Part shown: piece by piece, positions 10,494-21,739 of the stretch
Layout: each line of letters opens with the position of its first letter
How positions within the stretch are numbered: the first letter of the stretch is position 1
Assembly: GCA_019973155.2 (NCBI GenBank)
Contig: BPQB01000012.1
Location: 372,001 to 436,000 of the forward strand
Length of the DNA: 64,000 nucleotides
Reading direction: 5' to 3'
Source: Phanerochaete sordida
Taxonomy: Eukaryota > Basidiomycota > Agaricomycetes > Polyporales > Phanerochaetaceae
The notes under the pieces: model-generated
Seen by the model: only the letters and a program-made list of their open reading frames with translations
Databases searched by the model: none
Told to the model about the DNA's origin: nothing
Translations under genes and position numbers: made by a program

Positions 10494-11310
10494 CTAGATA
10501 CCGAAATATTGTACAGTACCGTCAGATGTGCGTTCGTGATGCGCGCACGGAGACGGGCCCTGGCGGGCGCACGGTCGGAAGCTGCATGTCAGATAGAATG
10601 TCAGGGTCTGGACGCGCGGAGAGAGGAGAGGGAGGGCGTACCGTGTGGCACACGGCAAACTCGAGCGACGACTCATTTCCTTCGCCACGCACAAGATGTG
10701 CGCGTTGCACGGGACATGCAGCATCTCCGGCCGCGCGTGGTACGACCTGAGTCCCGCGTTGAGCGCGAGCAGCGCGTCGGGATAGAACTCGGATGTCGCG
10801 CTGTTGAGCACGTCGAGCGCGCGCTGCGTCCATGTCGCAGTGGCGGTGTGCAGCAGCACCCTGAGCGCGCCCGCCGACCCGAATGGCCGTGGCACGGTGT
10901 AGTCCAATATTGGGCTGCCGCCCGCGAGCACGCGCTGTAGCGACAATCCGGGCACGGCCTTCACATGCGCCGCGGCGTCAAGTGTGCTTTTTATACCGCT
11001 TCCGAAGAGCACCAGTGTGAGGGGGTGGTACGAGAGGAGCGGCGCGAGCTCGGCAAAGCTGTACTTCTGTGAGTATATGCGCACTATAAGGCAAAGACGA
11101 TTGCTTACATAGGCAGGTCATTGAGCTCGACATCGATGCCTAACAGGTGCACCCACAGTGGGACGCGGTCCTCCAGCGACCCAGAAGCGGGCGTCGTGGG
11201 GTCGGGCACGCGGGTGACCCAGCACGCGCGTCAGCACGTGGGGCACGCTGAGCGGGAAGGTGACCAGCAGTACCACTGGCGACGCCTTCGGCAGCCTGCC
11301 CCCGCCAATG
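10494..11310 (-). pseudogene. Partial copy of the MYND-type gene (C-terminal region)
   Basis: The minus strand from 11310 to about 10510 matches 16770-15950 of the MYND gene. It keeps RLPKASPVVLLVTFPLSV and the following GT...AG intron, then SFAELAPLLSYHPLTLVLFGSGIKSTLDAA and TWTQRALDVLNSATSEFYPDALLALNAG. The MYND finger and first exons are absent, and the reading degrades after about 10700. At its 5' side it joins a monooxygenase fragment, so the locus is a chimera of two dead gene pieces. Confidence 0.75.
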
Positions 11311-11450
11311 ATGAGCACGCCCGGGCCGTTGCTAGATGCCGCGCCGGCGGTCCAAATCCCGTTGTCGGGCTTGAAATCGCGGTGGGATCCCAAACCTTCG
11401 AGAAAGCTCATGAGTCCCTTGAGATTCGTGTACCTAGGTCTATAGGTCAG
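11308..11450 (-). pseudogene. Monooxygenase fragment joined to the MYND fragment
   Basis: The minus-strand reading YTNLKGLMSFLEGLGSHRDF through KPDNGIWTAGAASS to VLIIGGG matches residues around the FAD motif of the monooxygenase at 1-1323. Immediately after the third Gly the frame passes into RLPKASP of the MYND gene. No start or catalytic core is present. Confidence 0.75.
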
Positions 11451-11559
11451 TACTTGTCAAGACCAGTGTCATTTGAGAAGCGAGGTCCGCGCTCCATAAA
11501 AAAACCGGATGCAGTATTTTTGTTTGGATCTGACGATTCTCTGGCATAGAAGGTCGGAG

Positions 11560-13536
11560 AACAAATTGGGCGACCTATTCAGGGATTCTGCGACTTCAAG
11601 CCGACAGGTGCTACACGTTGGCGAGCAATGGCAAGTGGTTGGATGAATCATACTCTGATGACAGACTCTGCACGAGTCATCGTTGCGTCTCTTGCAGCAG
11701 CGCTTGGTATCACCCTTCTTGTGCTTGGATCGATCGTTTAGAAGCCTCGTCGAGCGAAGGGCACGGAATATATCCCGCAATCCGCTTCTCACTTGGCCAC
11801 TAGCGTCTGGAGAGGCAGATATAGCCAGGCTACTAGGGGACCGCGTGATAGTGAATGTGGTTGTCACGGTGAACGCGGCTGCTGTATAGTCGTTATATAA
11901 TAATTAGATTTCTTACGCATATACTCACAATCCCCGACTTACGTAGTGAACCGTTCAAAATCTGGTTGCCTATGCTATTCGTTTCACTGATTTTGTTCCG
12001 TTACCCGGAGCTGCGACTCCATAAGCTTTTCGCCGCACGCACGTCATGCAAACCAGATAGTCCAGCTCGGGGTAGTGAAGCAGTACGTTATCTACCACAG
12101 CAAACCGTGTATGAAAGGTTGTCCCTGTGGCGCCGTACAGAGCGACGATGTGATATGAACTGGCTTCCGCATGCAAAAAACCTTGTAATGTGATGTGTTG
12201 CCTACAGTATAAAACTATATTGCGCATTATGCGTCCAGGGGCGCAATATGCTCCATGTGGTGTCCAATGAGCAGCGTTGCTAGGATCATGAATAGACGGA
12301 CTGGGTTCGCCACTGTGCAGCATATGCTGCATGTCTTCGGACGTTAACCCTCGGGCCTAATTTTGACACATCGATTACAGCAGTCGTGTACCCAGAAGGT
12401 TTGTGTTGCCATCATAGGGCGTATCTCTCATTCCTATTGCGTGTACGAGACGAGGTAGGAACTAGATTCTTACATGCTATTACCGTAACATCCCACGCTG
12501 GTGAGAATATTGATAGGCCTCATTGACTTGAGCAGCATACCTGCACAGGCTATGCAAAACGCAGCTACTGGCGTCTCGCCTCCCAAAGCCGCTGTGAAGC
12601 GTATAGCTTCTTTGAGCCCCTCACAAAAGATCAACACTGTGCCGCTTGCTGAACTGTCAGTCAATGATGGAAGATGAGAATGAAGAAGGCACAATGCTGA
12701 CTGAACGTTGCACTGGAAAGAACGTCGCTGGAGTTAGCCTTTTGCAATTTCGATACTGCCAGCTCACAAAATGTTTCGTACCTAATATATGCTATGTGAG
12801 CCAGAAGTGGCAGACCTCCACGTCTGCCAACCTATATAATCTGAGGCGACAAAATGTGCATAGCCTAGAGCAGATCAACTTCAGGACATCGCTTTTCTGA
12901 ACTTGAAGATAGGCTTTCCATACCCTATGTTGGTGTAAAGCTGCCACATTGAGCCATTTCCTCGTGGAAGTAGAGCTAGGCTTTGTCTTTGGTGATGCTT
13001 TGGTCGTGCGTTGATCACACGAGTGCATGTTTTCAATCTTGAGAGCGAATGATGAGCATGGAAGAGAAATCGATCTGCGGGAGGTTTGATGCCTCCAGAT
13101 TACATGTGAGCCGTCCTTCCAGTATGTATCATCATGCCAACGCTCTCGATAGACTCGCTCTGTGTCGATAGCTCAACTTTATCTAGCGCCGGTTCGATCT
13201 GTGTTCTTTCCAGCGGAAAAGCGTGAACTGCAGTCTTCTCGGTCTCTGACATAGCGCTGATGAGTGCGCGAAGAGCGGGACACGGGTGGGACGCTGAGAT
13301 CTTCCCATAGAGCCAAAAAAAGATGTTGACAGGGACAGTGAGAAACAGATTGCGGGAACAAAGGGCAAGGAGAGTAAAATTACGTGAGCACTCCACATGA
13401 CAACCCCGGGACCCTTATTTAGATACAATTCGCTGCAGTAGATGCATTGTCATTTTATGACCTTTACCCATCCCTTTCACATCCCCTATTTCTATTGCAC
13501 GCTCCAGGCTAGCAGTGTCCTTACACCGCTCCAAAG
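11560..13536. other. Long intergenic region, no recognised gene
   Basis: Only short unrelated open frames are seen. A minus-strand frame at 13396-13100 contains a hydrophobic stretch (LFLTVPVNIFFWLYG) that could be the last helix of a membrane protein, but nothing upstream supports a gene. The last 150 nt contain the promoter of the next VDDQ copy (TTATTTAG near 13412). Confidence 0.25.
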
Positions 13537-14751
13537 ATGCGCCTCAAACGGTTCACCGGACCCTACCTGTGCACCACAGCGATCCTCTCTTGCCTCCCTT
13601 TTCCATCTATTCTCGCAGCACAAGTCAGCGTGCTAGTGGATGACCAAGACCCGGGCGTACTGTACCAGGGATCTCCAGCTACGCCATGGAACATCGGTCA
13701 GACATGCGTCGCTTGCAGCGCAACCATCGACCCCAAGCAGACATATGACGGAACTTGGAGTGATGCAACCTTTCGCGATGACGGAGACGTCCCGCAGAGC
13801 GCGACGTACAACTTTACCGGTAAGTCCGCCGACTGCATATCTCAGCTTCGGCCGTGATTATTATTCTTTACCAGGGACCGCAATATTTGTATACGGCGTG
13901 CAGGTGCAGCTATCTACGCGAAGGCCGGCAGACGTGCTATTTTCAATCGACGGAGTGATGCAAGCTCCCTATACCTTCCAACCCTCAAGTCAAAATGACA
14001 CTTTCAAGTACAATCAACCACTGTTTGCCAAGCAGGATCTGAGTAACAGTCCGCATACGCTCGTGCTCCAAAACGGGCGCGTTGGTGGAGGTCCCAGCCT
14101 CGTATTGGTGGACTATCTAGTTTATATGAGGTGCGCTCTGTGTGCAGCATCTCAGGCTACATCCCTTGCTCATGAAGTAAAATTAGCAATATGAGCAGCT
14201 CAAGCGACCCAATCACAAACGGCTCGGCAAGTAAGTTCGAGGTCGTGCAAGGGTGACTTGGGGGATCTCATTTTCACAATTATACAGCATCCATTTCAAC
14301 AGTAACCGTGACCTTTACCCCTACGTCACTTGCCAGCGGCCCCGTTCCATCTGGGCTTCCAGGCACCGAAAATCGAGCACCATCTGGGTTGAGTGGTAGC
14401 GCATTGATTGCTGTGATCTGCCTAGCCGGGGGCCTCGGTGCAACTCTCATCTCCATTGCTGTATGGAAGCTACACCGGCAGCTGCGCAAGACAGCACACG
14501 ACGGAGGGTCGAAATCGGACTCCCTCCATACGTCGCCATACTCCCCACAAATCTACCCGTTCGTGCAACACGATACATCTACCTTGCTACCCGTCTCAGC
14601 ACAGGGCGTTTTAGGGCAGAGTTTGGGGACCGGAAACATCGGCTTCCAAGGTAGCAGGGTGGTGCAGAGAGTGAGCACCGATTACTCCGATAGCGTAGAG
14701 GGGAGTCGTATCACTGCGCCGCCTGAGTATCGAAGCAGGGTTCATGGCTAG
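13537..14751 (+). CDS. VDDQ-family single-pass membrane protein, subtype C (copy 3)
   Basis: Exons 13537-13819, 13875-14130, 14196-14230 and 14288-14751 give 345 aa. The signal peptide (1-28) precedes AQVSVLVDDQDPGVLYQGS, TPWNIGQTCVACSA, DGTWSDATF and YNFTG. Exon 2 has TAIFVYGVQVQLSTR and LVLVDYLVYMR. A 35-nt microexon and exon 4 encode a short Thr-rich stalk (SISTVTVTFTPTS), the helix ALIAVICLAGGLGATLISIAVW and a tail with APPEYRSRVHG at the extreme C-terminus, a clear PPxY. The stalk is much shorter than in A copies. The microexon is supported only by splice consensus and phase. Confidence 0.85.
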
Positions 14752-15019
14752 ACATGTGACGCATCGTTATCGGACTCAAAGACCTGCTGTCGTGGCTGGA
14801 CACCTTCACATATATACAATGCATATACAGTAGATCCGATGTACCCTTTCTATGATAGAAAATGTGCGTGCACTGAAATCGCAGTCGTTTATTCTCGACA
14901 AGCTGTTGGAAATCCTGAGTGAGCGTTACATATTCGCTCGAGGGTTACGGCGGTAGCTGCACCCGCGATCCTCTAGTTCCTCTCATAATCATTTTTGCCA
15001 TAACGATTCGTCCTCACAT

Positions 15020-15340
15020 TGGTCCTAACGCAGCAAGGAGAGTACTCAATCCACAACCGCTGTGTTTCACCTACAGCAGGAAGGTCAAAGAGACATCAGC
15101 TACGCCTTGCAATCATCACACCGCGTTCGATCCAGCTCAACAACCGTCGCAACCCACATCCCCCGTGCTGCCATCTCCATCTTCGTCACGACAGCAGCTG
15201 CGGCGCCTCGGCACCCGCGACCACGTACGGTCTCACAGGCTCAGCGCGCCCAGCTGTCCTCGCCCCGCAGCCGCCATTCCGGCGCACGCTGAAGTGTGCC
15301 TTCTGCATCTTCTGCTGCCTGAGCAGTGCGCTCCCGGTGG
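15020..15340 (+). pseudogene. Relic of a subtype B VDDQ gene (stalk and membrane region)
   Basis: The frame near 15220-15300 reads TTYGLTGSARPAVLA and aligns with the region just before the membrane helix in the 24674-23456 copy (MHGLTGSARTAVIA) and with GRTGSARAALI of the 5260 relic. Upstream, NAARRV at 15030 matches the same string before that relic. The helix is frameshifted and no tail is seen. Confidence 0.55.
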
Positions 15341-15778
15341 TCCAAGCGAGCACATCCATGTGCTGCTCATCTGCGCAGGGCCGCAGATGTCATCATTTCT
15401 TGCCCGCGTCGCAACTCGCGCGCCACTGCCCCCATGCGCACGAGGCGACGCTGGGTCCGCGAGTCGTCTCTCGCCCTGAGCGGCCGGTAGCCCAGCGCGT
15501 CCTAGAGCTGCAGAACGTCAGACAGACCGAACGAGATGGCGATAGGAGACGTAGAACCAAGACGTGTCCGCGCGAGCGCGCCGCTGGCAGAGGATGGCGC
15601 AGAACACAGTCTAAGGTCATAGAAATCAGATTGAAGCAGATATAGCAGATTCGTGTTAGCTAGTCGCCTGCGTGCGCCATCATGCCGACGGGTCGGATGG
15701 TGCGCGATGCGAGGAGAATGGCAGGAGAAGGCCCGCGACACCGACTTCGACCGATGCCCAGCCGTGCTCTTCTCTCCA

Positions 15779-17643
15779 CTAATCCAAATCATCCATCGAC
15801 CCCCTTACACCACCGCGCCCCGCCGCCGCTGCCTCCCGGTCCCCACGCCCGCGCCGACACGCCCCACACCCATCACACACGCGCACATCGTGCGGCACGA
15901 CGCACAGCGTGAAGCCGTTCACGAGGTTCGGCAGGCGCACGCACGGCAGCGCGCGCTGGCCGGGGCGGTGGAACGGGTTCGGCGCGATCGCGTGTGTGTG
16001 CGCGGGGTCCTGCGCGAATGTTGGGTCCAGCACGGAGACGGCGTCCGGCGGGCGCACGGCCGGGAGCTGGATGTTAGATAGATTGTCAGCGTCTCTGCGC
16101 GCGGTGAGACGAGAGGACGGGCGCACCGTGTGGCGCACGGCGAACTCGAGCGACGCCTCGGTGTACTCCGTCACGGCACACGGAATGCGCGCGCTGCACG
16201 CGGCGTGCAGCACCTCTGGCCACGCGTGGTACGCGCCGAGGCCCGCGTTGAGCGCGAGCAGCGCGTCGGGGTAGAGCTCGGGGGTCGCGTTCTTGAGCGC
16301 GTCGAGCCCGCGCTGCGTCCACGTCGCGCTTGCGGTGTGCAGGAGGACCTTGAGCGTGCCCGACCCGAGCGGCCTCGGCGCCGTGTAGTCGAAGATTGGG
16401 CTGCCGTCCGCGAGCGCGCGCTGCAGCGGCGAGCCGGGCACGGCCTTGACTCGCGCTGCGGCGTCGACGGTGCTTTTGACGCCGCTCCCGAAGAGCACCA
16501 GCGTGATGTCGTGATACGGGAGAAGCAGCGCGAGCTCGGCGAAGCTGTATTTTTGTGAGTATATGCGCAAAATCAGGGCAAGGACGGCTGCTTACAGAGG
16601 CAGGTAGTTGAGCTCAACCTCGACGCCCAACAGGTGCACACACAGCGAGACGCGGTCTCCGGGCAACCCAGAGGCAGGCGTCGTGAGCCCCAGCACGCGC
16701 ATCAGCATGTGGTACACGCTGAGCGGGAACGTCATCAGCAGCGCCGCTGGCGAGGCCTTCGGCAGCCTGCGCCACTCATACCACGAACTCCAGTCGACGA
16801 CCCCGCCGGGATGTGCAGTAGCCATCTGAGGACAGCGCACCTCAGGGAGGCCCGCAAAGTCGCGGTAAGGGATGAGTTCAGGGTCGAGCTTCCAGCCCTC
16901 CTCGTCTGACAGGTGGCGGTCGTGGAGGAAGAGGTCTGCGCCGTCGACGTGCGCCAGCTCGCGGCGAAGGATCTCGAGGGCTGGAGACAGCTTTGTCTTC
17001 GCGCTCCCGGGCGCCCGTGCTCCCCGGTGTCGATGCGGGGCAAGCCCACCGCAGTGGCTCCAGAAGCCGGTGCCGGTGCCGCCGAAGACGTCGAACCGCG
17101 CACGCGCGATGTCGAAGTTGAACGTGCCGTCTGTCTCGAGCTTGGCCCAGGGGAACGACACAAAGTCTTCTCTGAAGGCTGGCAGGCGTTCCATGTGTTT
17201 CTGGAGTGACGGTCAGAGCGACGTACCATCGGTGCTCGCGCAGGGACGCACCTTGTAATCCCCACAAAGCTCCTTGTGTGTCGGCTGTCCGAACGCTCGA
17301 GGAGTGGTCCAGTCCATTCTGCTGCACTGCACGACTGCATGAGACGCTGCGCGGGGCGAACAAACTATGCCACATACCGATTTGCCACAATAGATGACCG
17401 CTTTGCACGCCGAGCACTTCATCGGCGTCGCGGCGGGACAGATCATGTTGCCGCAGCGCATGCACGTCGGCATGACACCTGAGCAGTCACAGAAAGTGTC
17501 AGATATCTCAGCCAATGTAAGGTCGGTGTACACGTACCAAAGTCGTATTCCGCGGTGGATACGCCAGCCTTCTTCGCTGCATCGTACGTCTTTGCCTGGC
17601 GTATCGTGTACTCGAGGACGGCTTGGGGTGTTAACGAGTTCAT
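15779..17643 (-). CDS. MYND-type zinc-finger protein with a long C-terminal domain (MSS51_C-like)
   Basis: Exons 17643-17538, 17478-17378, 17326-17252, 17200-16596 and 16544-15779 give 550 aa, and all junctions keep phase. Residues ~37-95 form a MYND finger: CMRCGNMIC, MKCSACKAVIYCGKSC and a final HKELC. The remaining ~450 residues resemble the C-terminal domain named after mitochondrial splicing suppressor 51 (DGTFNFDIARARFDVFGGTG, HLSDEEGWKLDPELIPYRDF, ITLVLFGSGVKSTVDAA, YPDALLALNAGLGAY, then Cys residues in VCDGCGACRRG). MYND fingers bind proline-rich peptides of partner proteins; the role here is unknown. Fragments of this gene lie at 10494-11310 and 18080-18310, so this is the parental, apparently intact copy. 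Confidence 0.82.
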
Positions 17644-17654
17644 TGTGCGGACGG

Positions 17655-17889
17655 AGAGCCCACCGCCGTCCCTGTGTCCTTGCTAGAAGCGCACCAGGCG
17701 TCGTACGACTCGCTATCTGTCTCTGAGGAGGGCCTGACGACCTTGCGCGCGGCGGCGGCTCCCGCTGGCGGTGGGCGGCGTTTCACGCAGGAGCGACCAG
17801 GGTCGGGGCTCCTTGGAAGGCAGAGAGGGGTTAGTATTGCGGGAAAGAGCGCGCCGCCTGCGTATCGGAGCGTGTACGAAGGTGCTTAG
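17655..17889 (+). pseudogene. Tail relic of a VDDQ gene, subtype C
   Basis: The frame reads EAHQASYDSLSVSEEGLTTL and ends VSIAGKSAPPAYRSVYEG before a stop at 17887-17889. It matches the last ~75 residues of the 26771 copy (VEVSQASFNSLYLQEQW and AGKSAPPAYDAGE). It abuts the start of the MYND gene at 17643, with no ectodomain or helix. The PPAY motif is preserved. Confidence 0.7.
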
Positions 17890-18079
17890 CGTATGTCGTG
17901 GGTGAATAAACGTGTCGTCTGCATTGTACATAACTCATACCTGTCACAGATACGGCTTGTTACCATCCACGTGTCACCACTATGCTGGCAAGTTTGACTT
18001 AGCGGAGTACAGGGCACATCCGACAGGCTAGGAAGGCCATCGAAGCCAGCTTCAACCGCCGCCCAGCGGCTCCCAAGAC

Positions 18080-18310
18080 CATCCCGCCGTCAGTCCAAAT
18101 CATTAATCGAAAGGTGATCGCGCCCCGGTCCTGCCGCTCTTGACTTCCGAGTCATACGGCCGCAACGACAGGGCCCACATCCAGCACATACACGCGCACA
18201 ATGTATAGCGGGAAGCCGTATAAAAGGCTCGGTAAGCGAAAGGACGGCAGCGCGCGAGCCGGGACTGTGGAACGAATTCGGTGCGACTGCATGTGTGTGA
18301 GGCTCAGCCG
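18080..18310 (-). pseudogene. 3' fragment of the MYND gene
   Basis: The minus-strand text THAVAPNSFHSPG, the Cys-rich CAGCGPCRCGR and SINDLD at the end match the C-terminus of the 15779 gene (THAIAPNPFHRPG, CDGCGACRRGR, SMDDLD). Its upstream side breaks into a 31-bp tandem duplication. Confidence 0.7.
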
Positions 18311-18320
18311 GACACCTGAG

Positions 18321-18382
18321 CCGCGAATAGTAATGTTCGTGACTTCTTCCACCGCGAATAGTAATGTTCGTGACTTCTTCCA
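18321..18382. repeat. 31-bp perfect tandem duplication
   Basis: A 31-nt unit beginning CCGCGAATAGTAATGTTCGT occurs twice in a row (18321-18351 and 18352-18382) without mismatch, at the broken edge of the MYND fragment. Being identical, it looks recent. Confidence 0.9.
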
Positions 18383-18399
18383 CTACTCGAGAGCGTCTT

Positions 18400-20500
18400 T
18401 GGGGACATCGGGAGAGATTCTGCGTCGCAAGCATTAACTGCTCTGCACCGCCCGCCGGTGCGATAATACGCGTATAATGAGGAATGTGATTCACTTCGTA
18501 GCTCACTCCCATCCTACGCTTTATGCCGAAGGTGCCCCTGCTTCGCCCGGCTACCGCCTTGCTCTACCCCGACGTGCGCGTCGCTGTTAGCCCCGGGCAG
18601 CTGGTAGGTTCACATATTCTTGAGCTGAAGAGCCCTGGGCACCGGGTGTAAAGCCGAAAAGGGTGCTGATTGAAATTGCAGGACCAAAGCGCGTCGCTAG
18701 CAGTAGTCGACGTAGAACAGCCGAGTCATCCTACAGGTCGGTCGCAAAAATCTCAGCCTGAGCCAGAAAACGGAACTCCCGCGGTCGTTGATAGTATGCG
18801 TGTATTATCGTGTGGAAATATATCGGGTGCGGCGATGTGGCGAAGATACTGAGTATTGGAGGGCAGGGGCAAAAGATCAGAGGGCAGCGCGCGCCAATGG
18901 CAAAGCGGGATCGTGGAGGCTTCCTTAGTCTGTGGCTCAATCGGGAAAGCGAGTAAGAACCGGCGTCGGGGAGCGTCGGGATGGGCGCCTGGCTCGCGAT
19001 GCACCTCGGGGTGCGGCCCGAAGGGGCGGCTGTGCTCTTACCTTTGCTCCTCCACCAAAAGCACGTCCTGGTCTAACGCTCTTCAGGCTCGGTCTATTTA
19101 TCGCGAGTGTTTTCCACGCATCACCGAGGACTCACGCCTCTGAGCTCAGGAGAAGCGTTTTTGCGATGTAGTTTGGCACGTTCTCGCCCGACGAGCACCG
19201 TGGTGCGGGTGTTCGCTAGGCTTGGCATAGTCATAGCCCAGAGAGGACATTGTGCTCTCCTCGAGTCCGCGACACTCAGAACCGCCGTCGTCCAAATATG
19301 CAAGCAGAGCGTTCTCTACACGCTGAGGACCATACGTACCTTCCGCTAAAACATGAGAATCCGTGAACTGCGGGGCGCAGAAGTCGCTCGCGGCCGATAA
19401 GGTCAGCAACGACCCTCTTAGTCGGAGACATACTCATCGTACTACAGGCCGGCCGCAATAGACCGCTATCATGTTCGCCGACGGAGAGTTTGCGGTCTGT
19501 GGGAGTCGCCCGCTGACGACGAGGTCAGCAATAACGTAGACCGTGGCGCGTGTGCTCACCGAATCGCAAAGAGGAGGCGATGCGACAGGAGGGCGGCGAC
19601 GGCCGTAGCCACCCTCGCCGACGATGTCTCTATGGCGAGAAACGGCAGGCGGCTACTAGAGAACGACTCCGCGACGCGTTGTGTAGCTCGCAGGAAGACG
19701 AAGAACCGTGGCACGAAGCTGCTGCGGCGCGGACGACACGAGAGCCGATGCTGGCGTCGGATGTTGTGGAGGGTAGGCGAAGGTCGCAAGGCAGAACTCC
19801 CGAGCGCACAGTGCCACACGACGTCGTATAGCGCCGCAGCGCACGACACGGGAAGTGGGACAGCAGAGCACGCAAAAGCAAGGTCCTTGTGCCGAAACGT
19901 CCTGGAGGATCCTTAAGGTCGGCGATGATGCTATGGCGCATTCGGCAAAGCGAACAGCTGTACACCGGTATCCGTTTCCGTATGTCATCTGCATCCGCGT
20001 CTACCCCACGTCGGCTACAGTCATCACGCACAGGCGCACCTGTGCGCGGAACTTCCTTTGCGCGGACCGCGTTTAGCCCGCCATCGCGGTGTCGGCGCAT
20101 CTTTACGAGCGCAAGAAGCTTTTCCCCACCCGGATATGAGTATCGCGACGTTCGCGCGGACCTGTGCGTCTCAGCTCAGCGGTGCAGGCGGGACCTGGTT
20201 CTCGTTGGTCGGCACCCAGACATCCTCGTCGTCAGGGGAGAGCACGCGATATCCGTTCTTGCCGTTCATACAATGTAATGACGCGAGTCCTTCTCCCGTC
20301 GAGACGTGTGCGAGCGGGAGCGGCGGCGAGCGAAACAGCTATGCGTCGCGTGCATTGCTGCTAGATCCGTCTTTGCTTCCGCTGCAGACAGCAATCCCAT
20401 GCTGTCTCCGTCGCGCACCTCCCCGCCGGTCATCTGCATCACCGATCAGATGCACTGCAATCAGCACTCATATCTCCCGCCCAGCAGCGAAGCCGCCGAT
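18400..20500. other. GC-rich region without a recognised gene
   Basis: Many overlapping frames are open on both strands because of GC-rich codons, but none shows a domain or consistent splicing. The dispersed GC-rich module occurs near 18935-19060. Nothing else was identified. Confidence 0.25.
18935..19060 (+). repeat. Dispersed GC-rich module, copy 2
   Basis: It contains TCAATCGGGA, GGCGTCGGGGAGCGTCGGGA, TGGGCGCCTGG and GTGCGGCCCGAAG in the same order as the copies near 6685, 29380 and 48205. A TATTTATC string lies ~35 nt downstream, which would fit a promoter-proximal role. Confidence 0.5.
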
Positions 20501-20720
20501 TATTATGAACGGTGCGCCACCTCCTGCTGATACATTTCTGCCTGTAATCCAACAGTCGCCGCAGTTCGCACGCTGGCTCGAGTCCTATGCTGACGCCCTC
20601 GAGCTAGACGTCCGATCCGCGTGGCAAGCTGCGACGTGGCAAGCACGACAGCACGAGAGTATGCGCAGCTGCCGTCCGACCCGCGTACCGCGCGCAACGT
20701 GCGGTGAAAATCGATCACGG
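20500..20720 (+). pseudogene. Monooxygenase exon relic
   Basis: The frame reads QFARWLESYADALELDV, matching FANWLELYADALEINV in exon 4 of the monooxygenase at 1-1323. Upstream LPVIQQSPQ resembles the WPVFIPSNK region. No other exon is recognisable, so this is an isolated dead fragment. Confidence 0.6.
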
Positions 20721-20760
20721 TGATAGCGGGCAACGGCCTTTCAGGGACGCAGCCACCCAA

Positions 20761-21739
20761 ATTTCTCCTTGGACAGAGCCCAAGTCTGTAAATGCCCGCT
20801 GGGACTCCGGAGAGGCCGTGATTACCCGTGCGACAGTCCAGGTAACATTTGCCTGGACAGCTGCGCTGACCACCCGCGTGCTACAGTGCACCGACCGTAG
20901 GGCCGTATGTCACTTGATACGCCCCAGACTGGGCGGTCTGGCTCCTCAACGACACCATTGACCTCTGGTCGTTTGCAACGAGATAATGTGTACCTCGAAG
21001 GCGGAAAACGTAGATATGCTCTGCCTCGTCGTCGGGCATACCGGTGTGCACGACGTCAGTGCGTCGCGCCCATATCCATTCTCTTTCCGAACCACCTTCT
21101 TTTACAAAGTGACGATGAGCAGTGCTCGTTCGTGAAAAAGATAGCGCGATGATCATACGACATATGCAATAGAAGGATGGCGTCCTGCGCTCGCTTTCAC
21201 AGTAGGTGTATTCCAAATGGAAGTGAAGCTTCCCTGGCTCATCAAACGCCAATTCCATTTCGCTCCCGCTATCATGGAGAATGTTCAGTACCCCTAACGG
21301 CTCAGTATAATGTTATCAGGCAAATTCATCAATTGACATCGCTACCGAGGCGATGGACTAACCTCGACCACAACGCTTATGATACACGATCTTGCAGAGT
21401 TTACATTCCACCTCACTCCTTGCACGTGCACCTGACCGGCTTTTGGATCCAATTTTCCTACTCTGTACGCGAGTCGACGGTGTCTCCAATAAAGGTACCA
21501 AGCCTGGCCAAGACCATAGTAGTTGCCTACGTGACGTGATTGCCTTCGGGTTATGGGATGCAACTGCGCGATATCAGGCCATTAGGAAATGTAGGCTGCT
21601 TTGGGATGTGTTGTATTCATTGTCGAGCCTTTGTTGACTGACCGGCGGTCGAGGTATATTAACTGCATGTATCTCACCATCTAGCTGAGTCCGCTACCCT
21701 TGGCACTTCTAGCCCCTGACACAGTAGCCTTATAGCGCG
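20761..21739. other. Intergenic region upstream of an A-type VDDQ gene
   Basis: No gene recognised. The TATA-like string GGTATATTAACT at 21653-21664, shared exactly with the upstream region of the 50472 copy, marks the likely promoter. Confidence 0.35.

Noticed and set aside
13100..13396. Membrane protein gene on the minus strand
   Set aside because: Only one hydrophobic stretch is present, with no upstream exons, no conserved motif and no paralog in the window.
19550..20120. Overlapping 80-156-codon frames on both strands as genes
   Set aside because: They are mutually overlapping shadows in GC-rich DNA. None has a recognisable motif or intron structure.
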